Of a DNA stretch of 64,000 nt, positions 25,945 to 34,218 are shown in pieces. The stretch covers positions 94,579 through 158,578 of the forward strand of contig DHQB01000027.1 in assembly GCA_002410065.1 (NCBI GenBank), in the 5' to 3' direction. The translations under genes and the position numbers were made by a program. The notes under the pieces were generated by a model. It was not told the origin of the DNA and searched no databases. It worked only from the letters and a program-made list of their open reading frames with translations. Numbering within the stretch: the first letter of the stretch is position 1; every line of letters begins with the position of its first letter. This stretch comes from Bacteroidales bacterium UBA5349 (GTDB taxonomy: Bacteria; Bacteroidota; Bacteroidia; Bacteroidales; Tenuifilaceae).

Positions 25945-27780
25945 TTACTCTACCGTTACCGATTTGGCCAAATTTCTGGGTTGATCTACGTTACAACCCC
26001 TCATAAGTGCAATGTGATAAGCTAAAAGTTGCAAGGGTATAACAGCTAGAAGTGATTCCACAATTTCGCTAGCTTTAGGAATTTCAATGGTGTAATCGGA
26101 CATGCTACGGATAACGGTGTCGCCTTCTGTAACAATAGAGATTACAACCCCTTTTCGTGCCTTTACCTCTTGTACGTTGCTAACTACTTTCTCGTAACTA
26201 CTATCCTGTGGAGCAATTACAACAACAGGCATTTTCTCGTCAATTAGGGCAATTGGTCCGTGTTTCATCTCGGCAGCGGGGTAACCTTCCGCATGGATGT
26301 ACGAAATTTCCTTTAGTTTAAGCGCACCCTCAAGGGCAACGGGGAAAAAGTATCCACGACCAAGGTAAAGGAAGTTAGTTGATTCAATAAACATCCGAGC
26401 AATGTTTTCAACCTTTTCGTTCGATTCAAGAATTTTTTCAATCTTATCGGGAACGGCAACCATCTCGCAAATAAGTTGTTCATAGCGTTCCTGTGTGATA
26501 ACGTTGCGCTTACGACCAAGTAGCATGGCTATTAGTGTTAGCACAGTTACTTGTGCGGTAAATGCTTTGGTTGAGGCAACACCAATCTCTGGTCCAGCGT
26601 GGGTAAAAACTCCCGCATCAGTTTCGCGGGGTATGCTTGAGCCCACTACGTTGCATATGCCCAAAACTAGGGCACCCGCTTCGCGAGCTAAACGAATTGC
26701 AGCAAGTGTATCTGCTGTTTCGCCACTTTGGCTTATGGCAATTACAATATCATCTTTAAAAATGATAGGGTTACGATATCTAAACTCCGAGGCATATTCA
26801 ACCTCTACAGGGATTCTGGCAAACTCCTCAATTAAGTATTCGCCAACTAGGGCAGCGTGCCACGATGTTCCGCATCCAATCAGAATGATTCGTTTTGCCT
26901 TTACAAGCCTCGGTAGCACTTGGAAAAGCCCCCCAAGGTGAATGTTTTTATGATCGGCAGAAATTCTACCCCTAAAAGTATCCATAATACTGCGGGGTTG
27001 CTCAAATATCTCTTTGAGCATAAAATGGTCGAAGCCGTTCTTTTCAATCTCCTCAATATCCAAATCGAGTTTTTGAATATTGGGCTCTAAGGCCTCGTTC
27101 ATTATGGTTTTGAGTATTAGCTCATTTTTTCGGATTATGGCTACATCATTATCGTTAAGAAAGATAACGCTATTGGTATACTCAATTATTGGTGTTGCAT
27201 CCGAAGCAACAAAATACTCATTATCACCAACTCCAATAACCAAAGGGCTACCTTTTCGAGCAGCAATGAGCGTGTTAGGCTCATCTTCGCAAATTACAAC
27301 AATACCATAGGCCCCAACAACTTTTGTTAGGGCGAGCCTAACAGCAATCTCCGCAGAGATATTTCCCTTTAGGTAGATATATTCAATTAAATTGACCAGA
27401 ATTTCGGTGTCGGTATCGGAGTTGAACTTGTACCCTCTGCGCTCAAGCCTATTCTTTAAATGTATGTAATTCTCAATAATTCCATTGTGAATTATGGTGA
27501 ACTTGCCCTTCATCGAGATGTGAGGATGGGCATTGGTATCGTTGGGTTCGCCATGGGTGGCCCAACGGGTATGGCCTATTCCAATAGTTCCATTTATGGG
27601 GCTATCTCCAATATGCTTTTCAAGGTCAGCCACTTTGCCTTTCTGCTTGTAAATCTTTGTTTCACCATTAACAAGGCAGATACCAGCAGAATCGTAGCCT
27701 CTGTATTCAAGTCTTTTTAGCCCATTAATAATTACAGGATAGGCCTGTCTGTTTCCATTGTAACCAACAATCCCACACAT
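25945..27780 (-). CDS. glmS: Glutamine-fructose-6-phosphate aminotransferase
   Basis: GlmS makes glucosamine-6-phosphate, the first committed step towards UDP-GlcNAc for peptidoglycan and lipopolysaccharide. The 611-residue protein begins MCGIVGYNG, with nucleophile Cys2 of the glutaminase domain, followed by HTRWATHGEPNDTNAHPH. The isomerase half carries two SIS domains (GCGTSWHAALVGEYLIEEFARIP cut short here, and GRGYFFPVALEGALKLKE). It ends DQPRNLAKSVTVE, the family C-terminus that forms the ammonia channel loop. It sits in an operon between DUF4270 and DUF2461 genes. No leader ribozyme motif was recognised. Confidence 0.97.
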   Translation of the reverse strand: MCGIVGYNGNRQAYPVIINGLKRLEYRGYDSAGICLVNGETKIYKQKGKVADLEKHIGDSPINGTIGIGHTRWATHGEPNDTNAHPHISMKGKFTIIHNGIIENYIHLKNRLERRGYKFNSDTDTEILVNLIEYIYLKGNISAEIAVRLALTKVVGAYGIVVICEDEPNTLIAARKGSPLVIGVGDNEYFVASDATPIIEYTNSVIFLNDNDVAIIRKNELILKTIMNEALEPNIQKLDLDIEEIEKNGFDHFMLKEIFEQPRSIMDTFRGRISADHKNIHLGGLFQVLPRLVKAKRIILIGCGTSWHAALVGEYLIEEFARIPVEVEYASEFRYRNPIIFKDDIVIAISQSGETADTLAAIRLAREAGALVLGICNVVGSSIPRETDAGVFTHAGPEIGVASTKAFTAQVTVLTLIAMLLGRKRNVITQERYEQLICEMVAVPDKIEKILESNEKVENIARMFIESTNFLYLGRGYFFPVALEGALKLKEISYIHAEGYPAAEMKHGPIALIDEKMPVVVIAPQDSSYEKVVSNVQEVKARKGVVISIVTEGDTVIRSMSDYTIEIPKASEIVESLLAVIPLQLLAYHIALMRGCNVDQPRNLAKSVTVE

Positions 27781-27787
27781 AAATACC

Positions 27788-29125
27788 CTAAAGTTTGGTG
27801 TATGTAATAATCAGCTTAATTCTATTACTATGTTTTCCGCTACGCAGTACAGCACCATTTGCTCGCAAGTATGACTTTTCCTGCTCAAGATATATATTCA
27901 GGTCTGGATTAGCCTCTTTAAGCAACGATTGAAGGTGATGCGTAATATTAAATGAGTAATACTTTTTGCTTTTACTATACTTGCCACCAAAGGTTGTTTG
28001 GTTTACAAGATAATCAATCAACCCAGCTCTTTCGTTATCAACAAGTTTATAAAGAAACAACTGTTCGACTAAGGTGTCTTTTGGCATATTTGCATTTTCC
28101 TCCAGTTCAAACCGAAGTTCGGCTTTGTGGATAGCAATAGGCATTGAGTCAATCCAATTAACAACATCTTCTAGAACAACCACACCTCTAGATAACCCTA
28201 ACCCTTTTAAGTAGAAAACAGAATCTTGAGTAAGCGGATCGTTGGGATAGTTATACTGGGCGGCCAGTGCGGGGTCTGCTGCATTGGTGTCGTGCACAAA
28301 ATGGTTAAACCTTTCGTTTGCTTCAAAAAAACCGTAATTATAAAGCAATGAAACAGTATCAACCTCTTGCTCATCGTTTTTGTAGTAAACCACCATTTTA
28401 GCCGCTGGGCTTAAATAGTTAAAATAGTACATTCCCTTGCCATAGGCTGGCAACGTTGTAATTGGTGCAACGTAAATACCAGGCATGTGTTTTATAAAGT
28501 TTGCCTGAGTTTCAACTATTGTTGAGTCAACCAACGTGGGAGCAATTAACTTATCGTAAACCCAGGTACTGTTTATAGGGATTTTAAGTACATTTTCTTC
28601 GCCATTATATTCTAATAGGTTTTGACCAATGGACACAGGGTTGAACATGTTGTCAATTGGTGAAAGGGCGTTGCACAATGAATCGGGTGGAATGGAGTCG
28701 GTGAGTTCATAAACGGCAAAAGTCATGGGCTCCTTGCCCAATTGACCCGAAAGGCTTAGGTACAGGTATGCCGAGTCGACGGTAGGATTAGTACCATAAT
28801 ACTTTTTTAAACTTCCTAGCCATAGTTGAGTAAGAAAGGATGATTGGGTTTTCCCAAAAATTGGATCCCACGTTTCACCAGCAACTGCTTCGGGGAAATT
28901 GAATGTGTAAACGGTATCGAACCGCTGAGTGTATGCTGAAACAGCAAAAGTTGTATCCGTTTTTACCTGAGAGAAATCACCATCTGGCAATAAATCACCC
29001 CCCAAATAATCTGGAGGTGAAATACACTTCCACATTAAAAGGCTAATGAGAATGAGTAAGAAGGGGATATTTAAATGCTTTTTTGGTCTTTTAAGGGTTT
29101 TTAAAAGGAGGTTACTTTTTGTCAT
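27788..29125 (-). CDS. DUF4270 exported protein
   Basis: This 445-residue protein matches DUF4270, a Bacteroidota-specific family of exported proteins, often lipoproteins. An N-terminal hydrophobic segment (IPFLLILISLLMWKC, about residues 20-34) ends in a Cys followed by ISPPDYLGGDLLPDGD, which resembles the family's mature start. The residues before Cys (MWK) are not a good lipobox, so lipidation is uncertain. The rest is beta-rich and contains many predicted strands. The function is unknown. It overlaps the upstream glycogen-synthase-like gene by 14 bases and precedes glmS by 7. Confidence 0.8.
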   Translation of the reverse strand: MTKSNLLLKTLKRPKKHLNIPFLLILISLLMWKCISPPDYLGGDLLPDGDFSQVKTDTTFAVSAYTQRFDTVYTFNFPEAVAGETWDPIFGKTQSSFLTQLWLGSLKKYYGTNPTVDSAYLYLSLSGQLGKEPMTFAVYELTDSIPPDSLCNALSPIDNMFNPVSIGQNLLEYNGEENVLKIPINSTWVYDKLIAPTLVDSTIVETQANFIKHMPGIYVAPITTLPAYGKGMYYFNYLSPAAKMVVYYKNDEQEVDTVSLLYNYGFFEANERFNHFVHDTNAADPALAAQYNYPNDPLTQDSVFYLKGLGLSRGVVVLEDVVNWIDSMPIAIHKAELRFELEENANMPKDTLVEQLFLYKLVDNERAGLIDYLVNQTTFGGKYSKSKKYYSFNITHHLQSLLKEANPDLNIYLEQEKSYLRANGAVLRSGKHSNRIKLIITYTKL

Positions 29126-29939
29126 TGTTTGCGGTGTTTAAAATCTGATCGTAAAACAGGTTAATTTTATCAACATAATCGTCCATTCCATGATAACCAA
29201 GAACGGGAATCTTTAATGTTTTAATATACTCATCTGTGTTTTTATCTATAGTTTTATCGCCGTACACTATTCCATCGGAGAATTGAAGCGCAAATTGCAT
29301 AAGATTTTCGTAGGAAGGGATGCTCAGAAGCTCAGTGTCCTTTTTTGTAATATTCTCTAAATGCAGCTTGTTTTTTACCTTAGGATTAAGGGGCGTGTTA
29401 AAGGCATCGTTGTAAACCGAGTAAATAACCTTTGATTTTGCAAAAACAGGATCCTCTTTGTATGTACGCTTAACCAGAATTGGTAGGAACGAAGAGAACC
29501 AGCCGTGACAGTGGATAATATCGGGAGCCCATCGTAACTTCTTAACGGTTTCAAGCACACCTCTTGCAAAAAAGATAGCTCTTTCGTCATTATCGGCAAA
29601 ATAGTTATTCTTATTGTCGGTTAGTGTACTCTTGCGCTGAAAATAATCCTCATTATCAATAAAGTAAACTTGCATCCGTGCACTTTGAATTGAGGCTACC
29701 TTAATGATTAAAGGATGATCGGAATCGTCAATTACTAGGTTCATCCCCGATAATCTGATCACCTCGTGCAGTTGATTACGTCTTTCGTTAATGCATCCCC
29801 AGCGGGGCATAAAAGTTCTAATCTCCTTACCCCTTTCTTGAATTCCCTGAGGGAGATTCCTTCCAATAATTGACATATTGGTCTCATCGAGGTAAGGGGT
29901 AATTTCCTGAGAGACAAATAGTACTTTCACACTTTTCAT
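29112..29939 (-). CDS. Short glycogen/starch-synthase-like protein (GT5 N-terminal domain only)
   Basis: This 275-residue protein corresponds only to the N-terminal half of GT5 glycogen synthase. It has VLFVSQEITPYLD at the start, ERGKEIRTFMPRWGCINERRN, YFIDNEDYFQRK, and the WAPDIIHCHGW motif. The usual N-terminal KxGGL motif reads ETNMSIIGRN, and the whole C-terminal nucleotide-sugar domain is absent. The open frame is intact, so this is a stable short family rather than recent truncation. I recall it beside panC in many Bacteroidota. Glycosyltransferase activity is doubtful. It heads the operon with DUF4270 and glmS. Confidence 0.85.
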   Translation of the reverse strand: MKSVKVLFVSQEITPYLDETNMSIIGRNLPQGIQERGKEIRTFMPRWGCINERRNQLHEVIRLSGMNLVIDDSDHPLIIKVASIQSARMQVYFIDNEDYFQRKSTLTDNKNNYFADNDERAIFFARGVLETVKKLRWAPDIIHCHGWFSSFLPILVKRTYKEDPVFAKSKVIYSVYNDAFNTPLNPKVKNKLHLENITKKDTELLSIPSYENLMQFALQFSDGIVYGDKTIDKNTDEYIKTLKIPVLGYHGMDDYVDKINLFYDQILNTANNDKK

Positions 29940-30014
29940 TTTCTGAAAATTACTTAAGCAAATGATGTTTATGGGATGTAATGGTCTAAATCATCATAAC
30001 CCTTTATTAAAGTA

Positions 30015-30022
30015 CAAAAGTA
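30015..30022 (-). promoter_or_regulatory. -7 box of the glycogen-synthase-like/DUF4270/glmS operon
   Basis: The minus strand reads TACTTTTG, a perfect TAnnTTTG box, giving a leader of about 70 bases. A TTTG lies only 14 bases upstream of it, closer than normal. Confidence 0.45.
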
Positions 30023-30184
30023 TAAAAAAATTACCACAAATTACCATAGGGTCTATGCCTTTGATTCCCACACCCTTGTTTATATGTTGCTTTTGTAACG
30101 CTTAAGCTTTGTTCCTTAGTTTGTTTTTGAAGTTTTCTGATCGATCATCAGATTTTTCACTGAGGTAAACCTTTAGTCTTTTTT

Positions 30185-30217
30185 AGCTGTTTTCTGCTAA
30201 GTCAGAGCTGTTTTCTG
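30185..30217 (+). repeat. 12-base direct repeat upstream of the panC promoter
   Basis: AGCTGTTTTCTG occurs at 30185-30196 and again at 30206-30217, with a period of 21 bases, two helical turns. It ends 27 bases before the -33 box of panC, a position suited to a regulator that binds on one face of the DNA. Confidence 0.6.
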
Positions 30218-30244
30218 TATTATCTTTTTGATGGACTATAATTA

Positions 30245-30276
30245 TTTGGCTAGTATTTGGTAAAGAGTTACTTTTG
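30245..30276 (+). promoter_or_regulatory. Complete Bacteroidota promoter of panC-panD
   Basis: TTTG (30245-30248) and TACTTTTG (30269-30276) are separated by 20 bases, matching the Bacteroidota consensus TTTG-N19-21-TAnnTTTG in full. Transcription should start near 30283, about 20 bases before the GTG start codon. Confidence 0.8.
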
Positions 30277-30302
30277 TCGGCCAATTCATATAAATTATTA
30301 AA

Positions 30303-31145
30303 GTGAAAACGGTAACAACTGTTAAGGCTTTGCACGCTGAGATTAGTCGAGTTAAGGAGCAAGACTTATCCATTGGGTTTGTTCCTACAATGGGTGCTCT
30401 GCATAAAGGGCACCTAGAACTTATGAAAACAGCCCGCACCAACAACAATATTGTTGTGGTTAGCATTTTTGTAAATCCCACCCAATTTAACAACCCAAAC
30501 GACTTACGCAATTACCCGAGAACGATTGATCAGGACATTGCGAAATGCGAAAGCGTAGGGGTTGATATTGTGTTTGCCCCTACAGTTGAGGAGGTTTACC
30601 CTATACCCGATAATAGGGTTTTCGATTTTGGAAATCTAGATAAGGTTATGGAGGGCGAGCACAGACCAGGACACTTTAATGGTGTTGCTCAGGTTGTAAG
30701 CAAATTGTTTAGTATGGTTAAACCCACTCGATCCTACTTTGGGCAAAAAGATTTTCAGCAGCTTGCAGTAATCCGAGCACTAGTAAAGGATTATAGTATT
30801 GATGTTGATATTGTTGCCTGCCCTACCTTTAGGGAAGATGATGGCTTAGCCATGAGTTCAAGAAATGCGTTACTGTCGGCAGAACAAAGAGCAAATGTTC
30901 CGATTATTTCCAAAACCCTTTTTGCTGCCCGAAACAATCTGGCTCAAAAAAGCGTTAAAGAAGTGATCGATTGGGTTACTACTGAGATTAATGCAAACAA
31001 TGAGTTGGATGTTGAGTACTTCGAAATATCCAACGCAAATACTTTGCAACCTATAACCAAATGGTCAGATGCAGATGAAGTTGTGGGCTGTATTGCAGTT
31101 CAGGTTGGTAATGTGAGGCTGATTGATAACGTTATTTTTAAGTAG
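30303..31145 (+). CDS. panC: Pantothenate synthetase
   Basis: PanC condenses pantoate with beta-alanine using ATP, giving pantothenate for coenzyme A. The 280-residue protein starts at a GTG and has the HIGH-like segment GFVPTMGALHKGHLELM. Further signatures are SIFVNPTQFN, GEHRPGHFNGVAQVVSKLF, YFGQKDFQQL and DGLAMSSRNALLS (KMSKS-like). It is followed after 19 bases by panD, which supplies beta-alanine, so the two steps are co-expressed from the promoter at 30245. Confidence 0.97.
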   Translation: MKTVTTVKALHAEISRVKEQDLSIGFVPTMGALHKGHLELMKTARTNNNIVVVSIFVNPTQFNNPNDLRNYPRTIDQDIAKCESVGVDIVFAPTVEEVYPIPDNRVFDFGNLDKVMEGEHRPGHFNGVAQVVSKLFSMVKPTRSYFGQKDFQQLAVIRALVKDYSIDVDIVACPTFREDDGLAMSSRNALLSAEQRANVPIISKTLFAARNNLAQKSVKEVIDWVTTEINANNELDVEYFEISNANTLQPITKWSDADEVVGCIAVQVGNVRLIDNVIFK

Positions 31146-31164
31146 TATTTTAACCTAGGGACAA

Positions 31165-31515
31165 ATGTTAATAGAGGTAATAAAATCAAAAATTCATCAG
31201 GCGCGTGTTACCGAGGCAAATCTTTACTATGTAGGTAGCATTACTATTGATGAGGATTTAATGGATGCTGCCAACCTAATTGAGAACGAGAGAGTTCAGA
31301 TAGTAAACATAAATAATGGTGAGCGTTTAGATACCTACGTAATTAAAGGCAAAAGGGGCTCTGGATCGATTTGCCTTAATGGGCCTGCAGCTCGAAAATG
31401 CACTGTTGGGGATGTGATTATTATCATGTCATACGCAACGATGGATTTTGAAGAGGCTAAAAATTTTAAACCTTCAATAATATTCCCCGATACAGAGACT
31501 AACCGATTAGTATAA
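31165..31515 (+). CDS. panD: Aspartate 1-decarboxylase
   Basis: PanD decarboxylates aspartate to beta-alanine. It is made as a proenzyme that cleaves itself between Gly24 and Ser25 to form the catalytic pyruvoyl group. The sequence shows this site as YYVGSITID. KSKIHQARVTEANL, GERLDTYVIKG and GSICLNGPAARKC match the active-site segments, and IIIMSYA follows. The 116-residue length is normal. It lies in the panC operon. Confidence 0.97.
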   Translation: MLIEVIKSKIHQARVTEANLYYVGSITIDEDLMDAANLIENERVQIVNINNGERLDTYVIKGKRGSGSICLNGPAARKCTVGDVIIIMSYATMDFEEAKNFKPSIIFPDTETNRLV

Positions 31516-31541
31516 TCAGTTTTTTTAACTCCTCTTCCCTT

Positions 31542-32540
31542 GTGAATAAAAAAGTAAAAAACACTCTCAACATAATTCTTTTTTTAGGTATAGCAGCCGT
31601 ACTGTTATATTTTGCTTTTAAAGGGGTAGATACCGATAGTTTAATAAATGGGTTTAGAAGCGCCAATTATACATGGGTAATTGCAGCACTTATTTTGGGG
31701 CTATCTTCACATATTGTAAGGGCTTTACGTTGGCGTTTACTTATTGAAACGCTGGGATACAAACCCTCATTTGCAAATACGTTTGGAGCCTTATCCATAG
31801 GGTATTCTGCAAATTTAATATTCCCTAGGTTAGGCGAGGTTACCCGTTGCGGGTCGTTACGTAAAACGGATAAAATCCCATTCGAATCTTTATTAGGCAC
31901 TGTTTTGGTTGAGCGGGCTTTTGATGTGCTTATGATGCTCATACTGGTTATTGCAGTTTTCTTTTTACGTATCGATTTCTTTGGAGAATTTATTTACAGC
32001 AAAGCCCTTTTGCCCATTTGGGAGAAGATAATTACACTCCTTTCAAACTCTCCATTATTTATTGCTATTGCTTTATTGGCTTTAGCAGGTTTGGCAGTAA
32101 TGATCAAACGCAAAGCCTTTGGCCAAAAGTTTCATCTAAAATTAGTAAGCCTTTGGCGGGGACTCATTGATGGGCTAAAATCGGCCTTTACCATGAAAAA
32201 GCGATGGGCTTTTCTGGGTTATACCCTTTTGCTTTGGTTTCTTTATTGGTTAATGACTTGGATGCTGGTTTTTGCAACTCAGGCAACAAGTGGACTTTCC
32301 GCAATTGATGGTTTCTTTTTGCTTGTTGTTGGCACGCTTGGTATGGCTGCACCAGTACAGGGCGGATTTGGAGCATTCCATGTTATAATTGCCATGGCAC
32401 TCGGAATATATGGCATTTCATGGGAAGACGGATTGGTTTATGCCGTTATTTCACACGAGTCGCAAACTCTACTCATAGTTATCCTCGGGCTTGTATTTGC
32501 TGTGTACTTCTTTCTCCAATCACGCAAAAAGAATTTTTAA
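31542..32540 (+). CDS. Lysylphosphatidylglycerol synthase-type membrane protein (UPF0104)
   Basis: This 332-residue inner-membrane protein has about eight helices and matches the transmembrane domain family of MprF-like proteins (UPF0104, YbhN-like). Hallmarks are SHIVRALRWRLLIETLGYKP, SIGYSANLIFPRLGEVTRC and GTVLVERAFDVLMM. It lacks the cytosolic aminoacyl-transferase domain of true MprF, so lysine transfer to lipids is not expected. Relatives may be flippases or lipid carriers, but its job is unknown. The start is a GTG 27 bases after panD, so it probably belongs to that operon. Confidence 0.85.
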   Translation: MNKKVKNTLNIILFLGIAAVLLYFAFKGVDTDSLINGFRSANYTWVIAALILGLSSHIVRALRWRLLIETLGYKPSFANTFGALSIGYSANLIFPRLGEVTRCGSLRKTDKIPFESLLGTVLVERAFDVLMMLILVIAVFFLRIDFFGEFIYSKALLPIWEKIITLLSNSPLFIAIALLALAGLAVMIKRKAFGQKFHLKLVSLWRGLIDGLKSAFTMKKRWAFLGYTLLLWFLYWLMTWMLVFATQATSGLSAIDGFFLLVVGTLGMAAPVQGGFGAFHVIIAMALGIYGISWEDGLVYAVISHESQTLLIVILGLVFAVYFFLQSRKKNF

Positions 32541-32647
32541 AGTAACGCTTCCCTGAGTTGCTCAACTTCTTTTAAATTCAATAAATAGTTTTCCTTTATT
32601 TTCACCATATTTGTTGAGTATAAAATAACACTCAAATAATTAGCCAT

Positions 32648-34015
32648 ATGGCAAAAGTTAAAAGCAGTTACGTTTGCCAAAATTGTGGTGCTGAATCCGT
32701 AAAGTGGGTGGGCCGTTGTCCTTCGTGCGGAGAGTGGAACACCTATGTTGAGGAACGTGTAAGCCAAAGCAAGCCACGTGCTGGCTTGGTGGATGTATCG
32801 CGAAGTGCAGTCCCAAAACCTTTAAGAGAAATTGAGTCGAGCAATGAAAGACGGCTTAATACAGGTATTGATGAGCTAAATCGAATTTTAGGTGGAGGCT
32901 TAGTACCAGGTTCGTTAGTATTGCTTGGGGGTGAGCCGGGCATAGGAAAATCAACGTTAGCCCTGCAGCTTGCCCTAAAGTTGAATCAGCTAAAAGTACT
33001 TTACGTTTCGGGCGAGGAGAGCGCAAGGCAGGTTAAACTGCGAGCCGATAGGCTTAGCGATGGCGAGTCGAACTGTTTAATTCTGAACGAAACACTACTC
33101 GATAATATTCTTACCCAATCGCAAAATATAGGGCCAGATCTGTTAGTTATCGATTCAATTCAAACACTATATACTGATACTATTGATTCGTCTCCTGGTT
33201 CAGTATCGCAAGTGCGCGAGTGTGCTGTAGCCTTATTACGATATGCAAAAACTACGGGTGTACCCATTGTAATGATTGGGCACATTACCAAGGATGGAAG
33301 TATTGCTGGCCCTAAGGTGCTTGAGCACATTGTAGATGTCGTACTTCAGTTTGAGGGCGATAGCAATTACATGTACCGTATCCTAAGATCAATAAAGAAT
33401 AGGTTTGGGTCAACCTCAGAACTAGGGATATTTGAGATGCAGTCGAAAGGGCTGATTGAAGTTCCTAATCCCTCGGAGATTTTACTCTCGCATCGTGAAG
33501 AGGAGTTGAGTGGAATTGCCATATCCGCATCGATGGATGGTAGTCGCTCGTTTCTAATTGAAACGCAGGCCCTAGTGAGCACTGCTGCGTATGGTACACC
33601 ACAACGATCATCAACCGGATACGATACTCGTCGCCTAAATATGTTACTGGCGGTTATGGAGAAAAGAGCAGGGTTTAAGCTAGCAGCGAAGGATGTTTTT
33701 CTGAATCTTGCGGGCGGACTTAAGGTTACCGATCCAGCAATGGATTTGGCCGTTGTGGCAGCCGTTCTATCTTCCAATTTCGATTTAACCATTCCGAGTC
33801 TCTATTGTTTTGCTGCAGAGGTTGGCCTATCGGGAGAGATAAGGCAGGTTAGTAGGGTTGATCAGCGAATAGCAGAAGCCTCAAAGTTAGGTTTTAAGAA
33901 AATATTTATTTCGAAATACAGCCTAAAGGATCAACAAAAACTATTTAAAGACATTGAGCTAGTTAGCGTTTCGAAGATTGAGGAGTTGGTGAAGAAACTT
34001 TTTGGAAAGGGATAG
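32648..34015 (+). CDS. radA: DNA repair protein RadA
   Basis: RadA (Sms) is a RecA-related helicase that extends recombination intermediates. Domains in order are a C4 zinc finger (CQNCGAESVKWVGRCPSC, residues 9-26), a RecA-like ATPase with Walker A GGEPGIGKSTL and the RadA-specific KNRFGS motif (KNRFGSTSELGIFEM), and a Lon-protease-like C-terminal domain starting near residue 280. The 455-residue length is normal. Confidence 0.97.
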   Translation: MAKVKSSYVCQNCGAESVKWVGRCPSCGEWNTYVEERVSQSKPRAGLVDVSRSAVPKPLREIESSNERRLNTGIDELNRILGGGLVPGSLVLLGGEPGIGKSTLALQLALKLNQLKVLYVSGEESARQVKLRADRLSDGESNCLILNETLLDNILTQSQNIGPDLLVIDSIQTLYTDTIDSSPGSVSQVRECAVALLRYAKTTGVPIVMIGHITKDGSIAGPKVLEHIVDVVLQFEGDSNYMYRILRSIKNRFGSTSELGIFEMQSKGLIEVPNPSEILLSHREEELSGIAISASMDGSRSFLIETQALVSTAAYGTPQRSSTGYDTRRLNMLLAVMEKRAGFKLAAKDVFLNLAGGLKVTDPAMDLAVVAAVLSSNFDLTIPSLYCFAAEVGLSGEIRQVSRVDQRIAEASKLGFKKIFISKYSLKDQQKLFKDIELVSVSKIEELVKKLFGKG

Positions 34016-34218
34016 TTGTTTTAAACGGTAGTAATATCAACTTTAGAAGGTTGTATTTATTATTCTATCATGTTGAAGATAAATTAGGAAACTCAAGTTT
34101 AGTGAAAAAAAATTGTAAATTTAGAATTAGTCTTAAGTTAAAAGTGTAATATAAGTCTAACTTTTGTTTTTATCCAAATAGGCGTTAGGGAAGTAAAACC
34201 TGCTTAAGCTATTGCACA

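Larger units (their letters stand above)
29940..30302. other. Divergent control region between the glmS operon and panC
   Basis: This 363-base gap holds no convincing open frame. It contains a minus-strand -7 box (30015-30022), a small hairpin followed by five T bases (30135-30156), a 12-base direct repeat (30185-30217) and a complete plus-strand promoter (30245-30276). The stretch between the two promoters is long enough for a small RNA, but no convincing start was found for one. Confidence 0.6.

Noticed and set aside
25945..29125. glmS ribozyme or riboswitch upstream of glmS
   Set aside because: GlmS starts 7 bases after DUF4270 within an operon, so there is no leader to hold a riboswitch. 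The glmS ribozyme is typical of Gram-positive bacteria.
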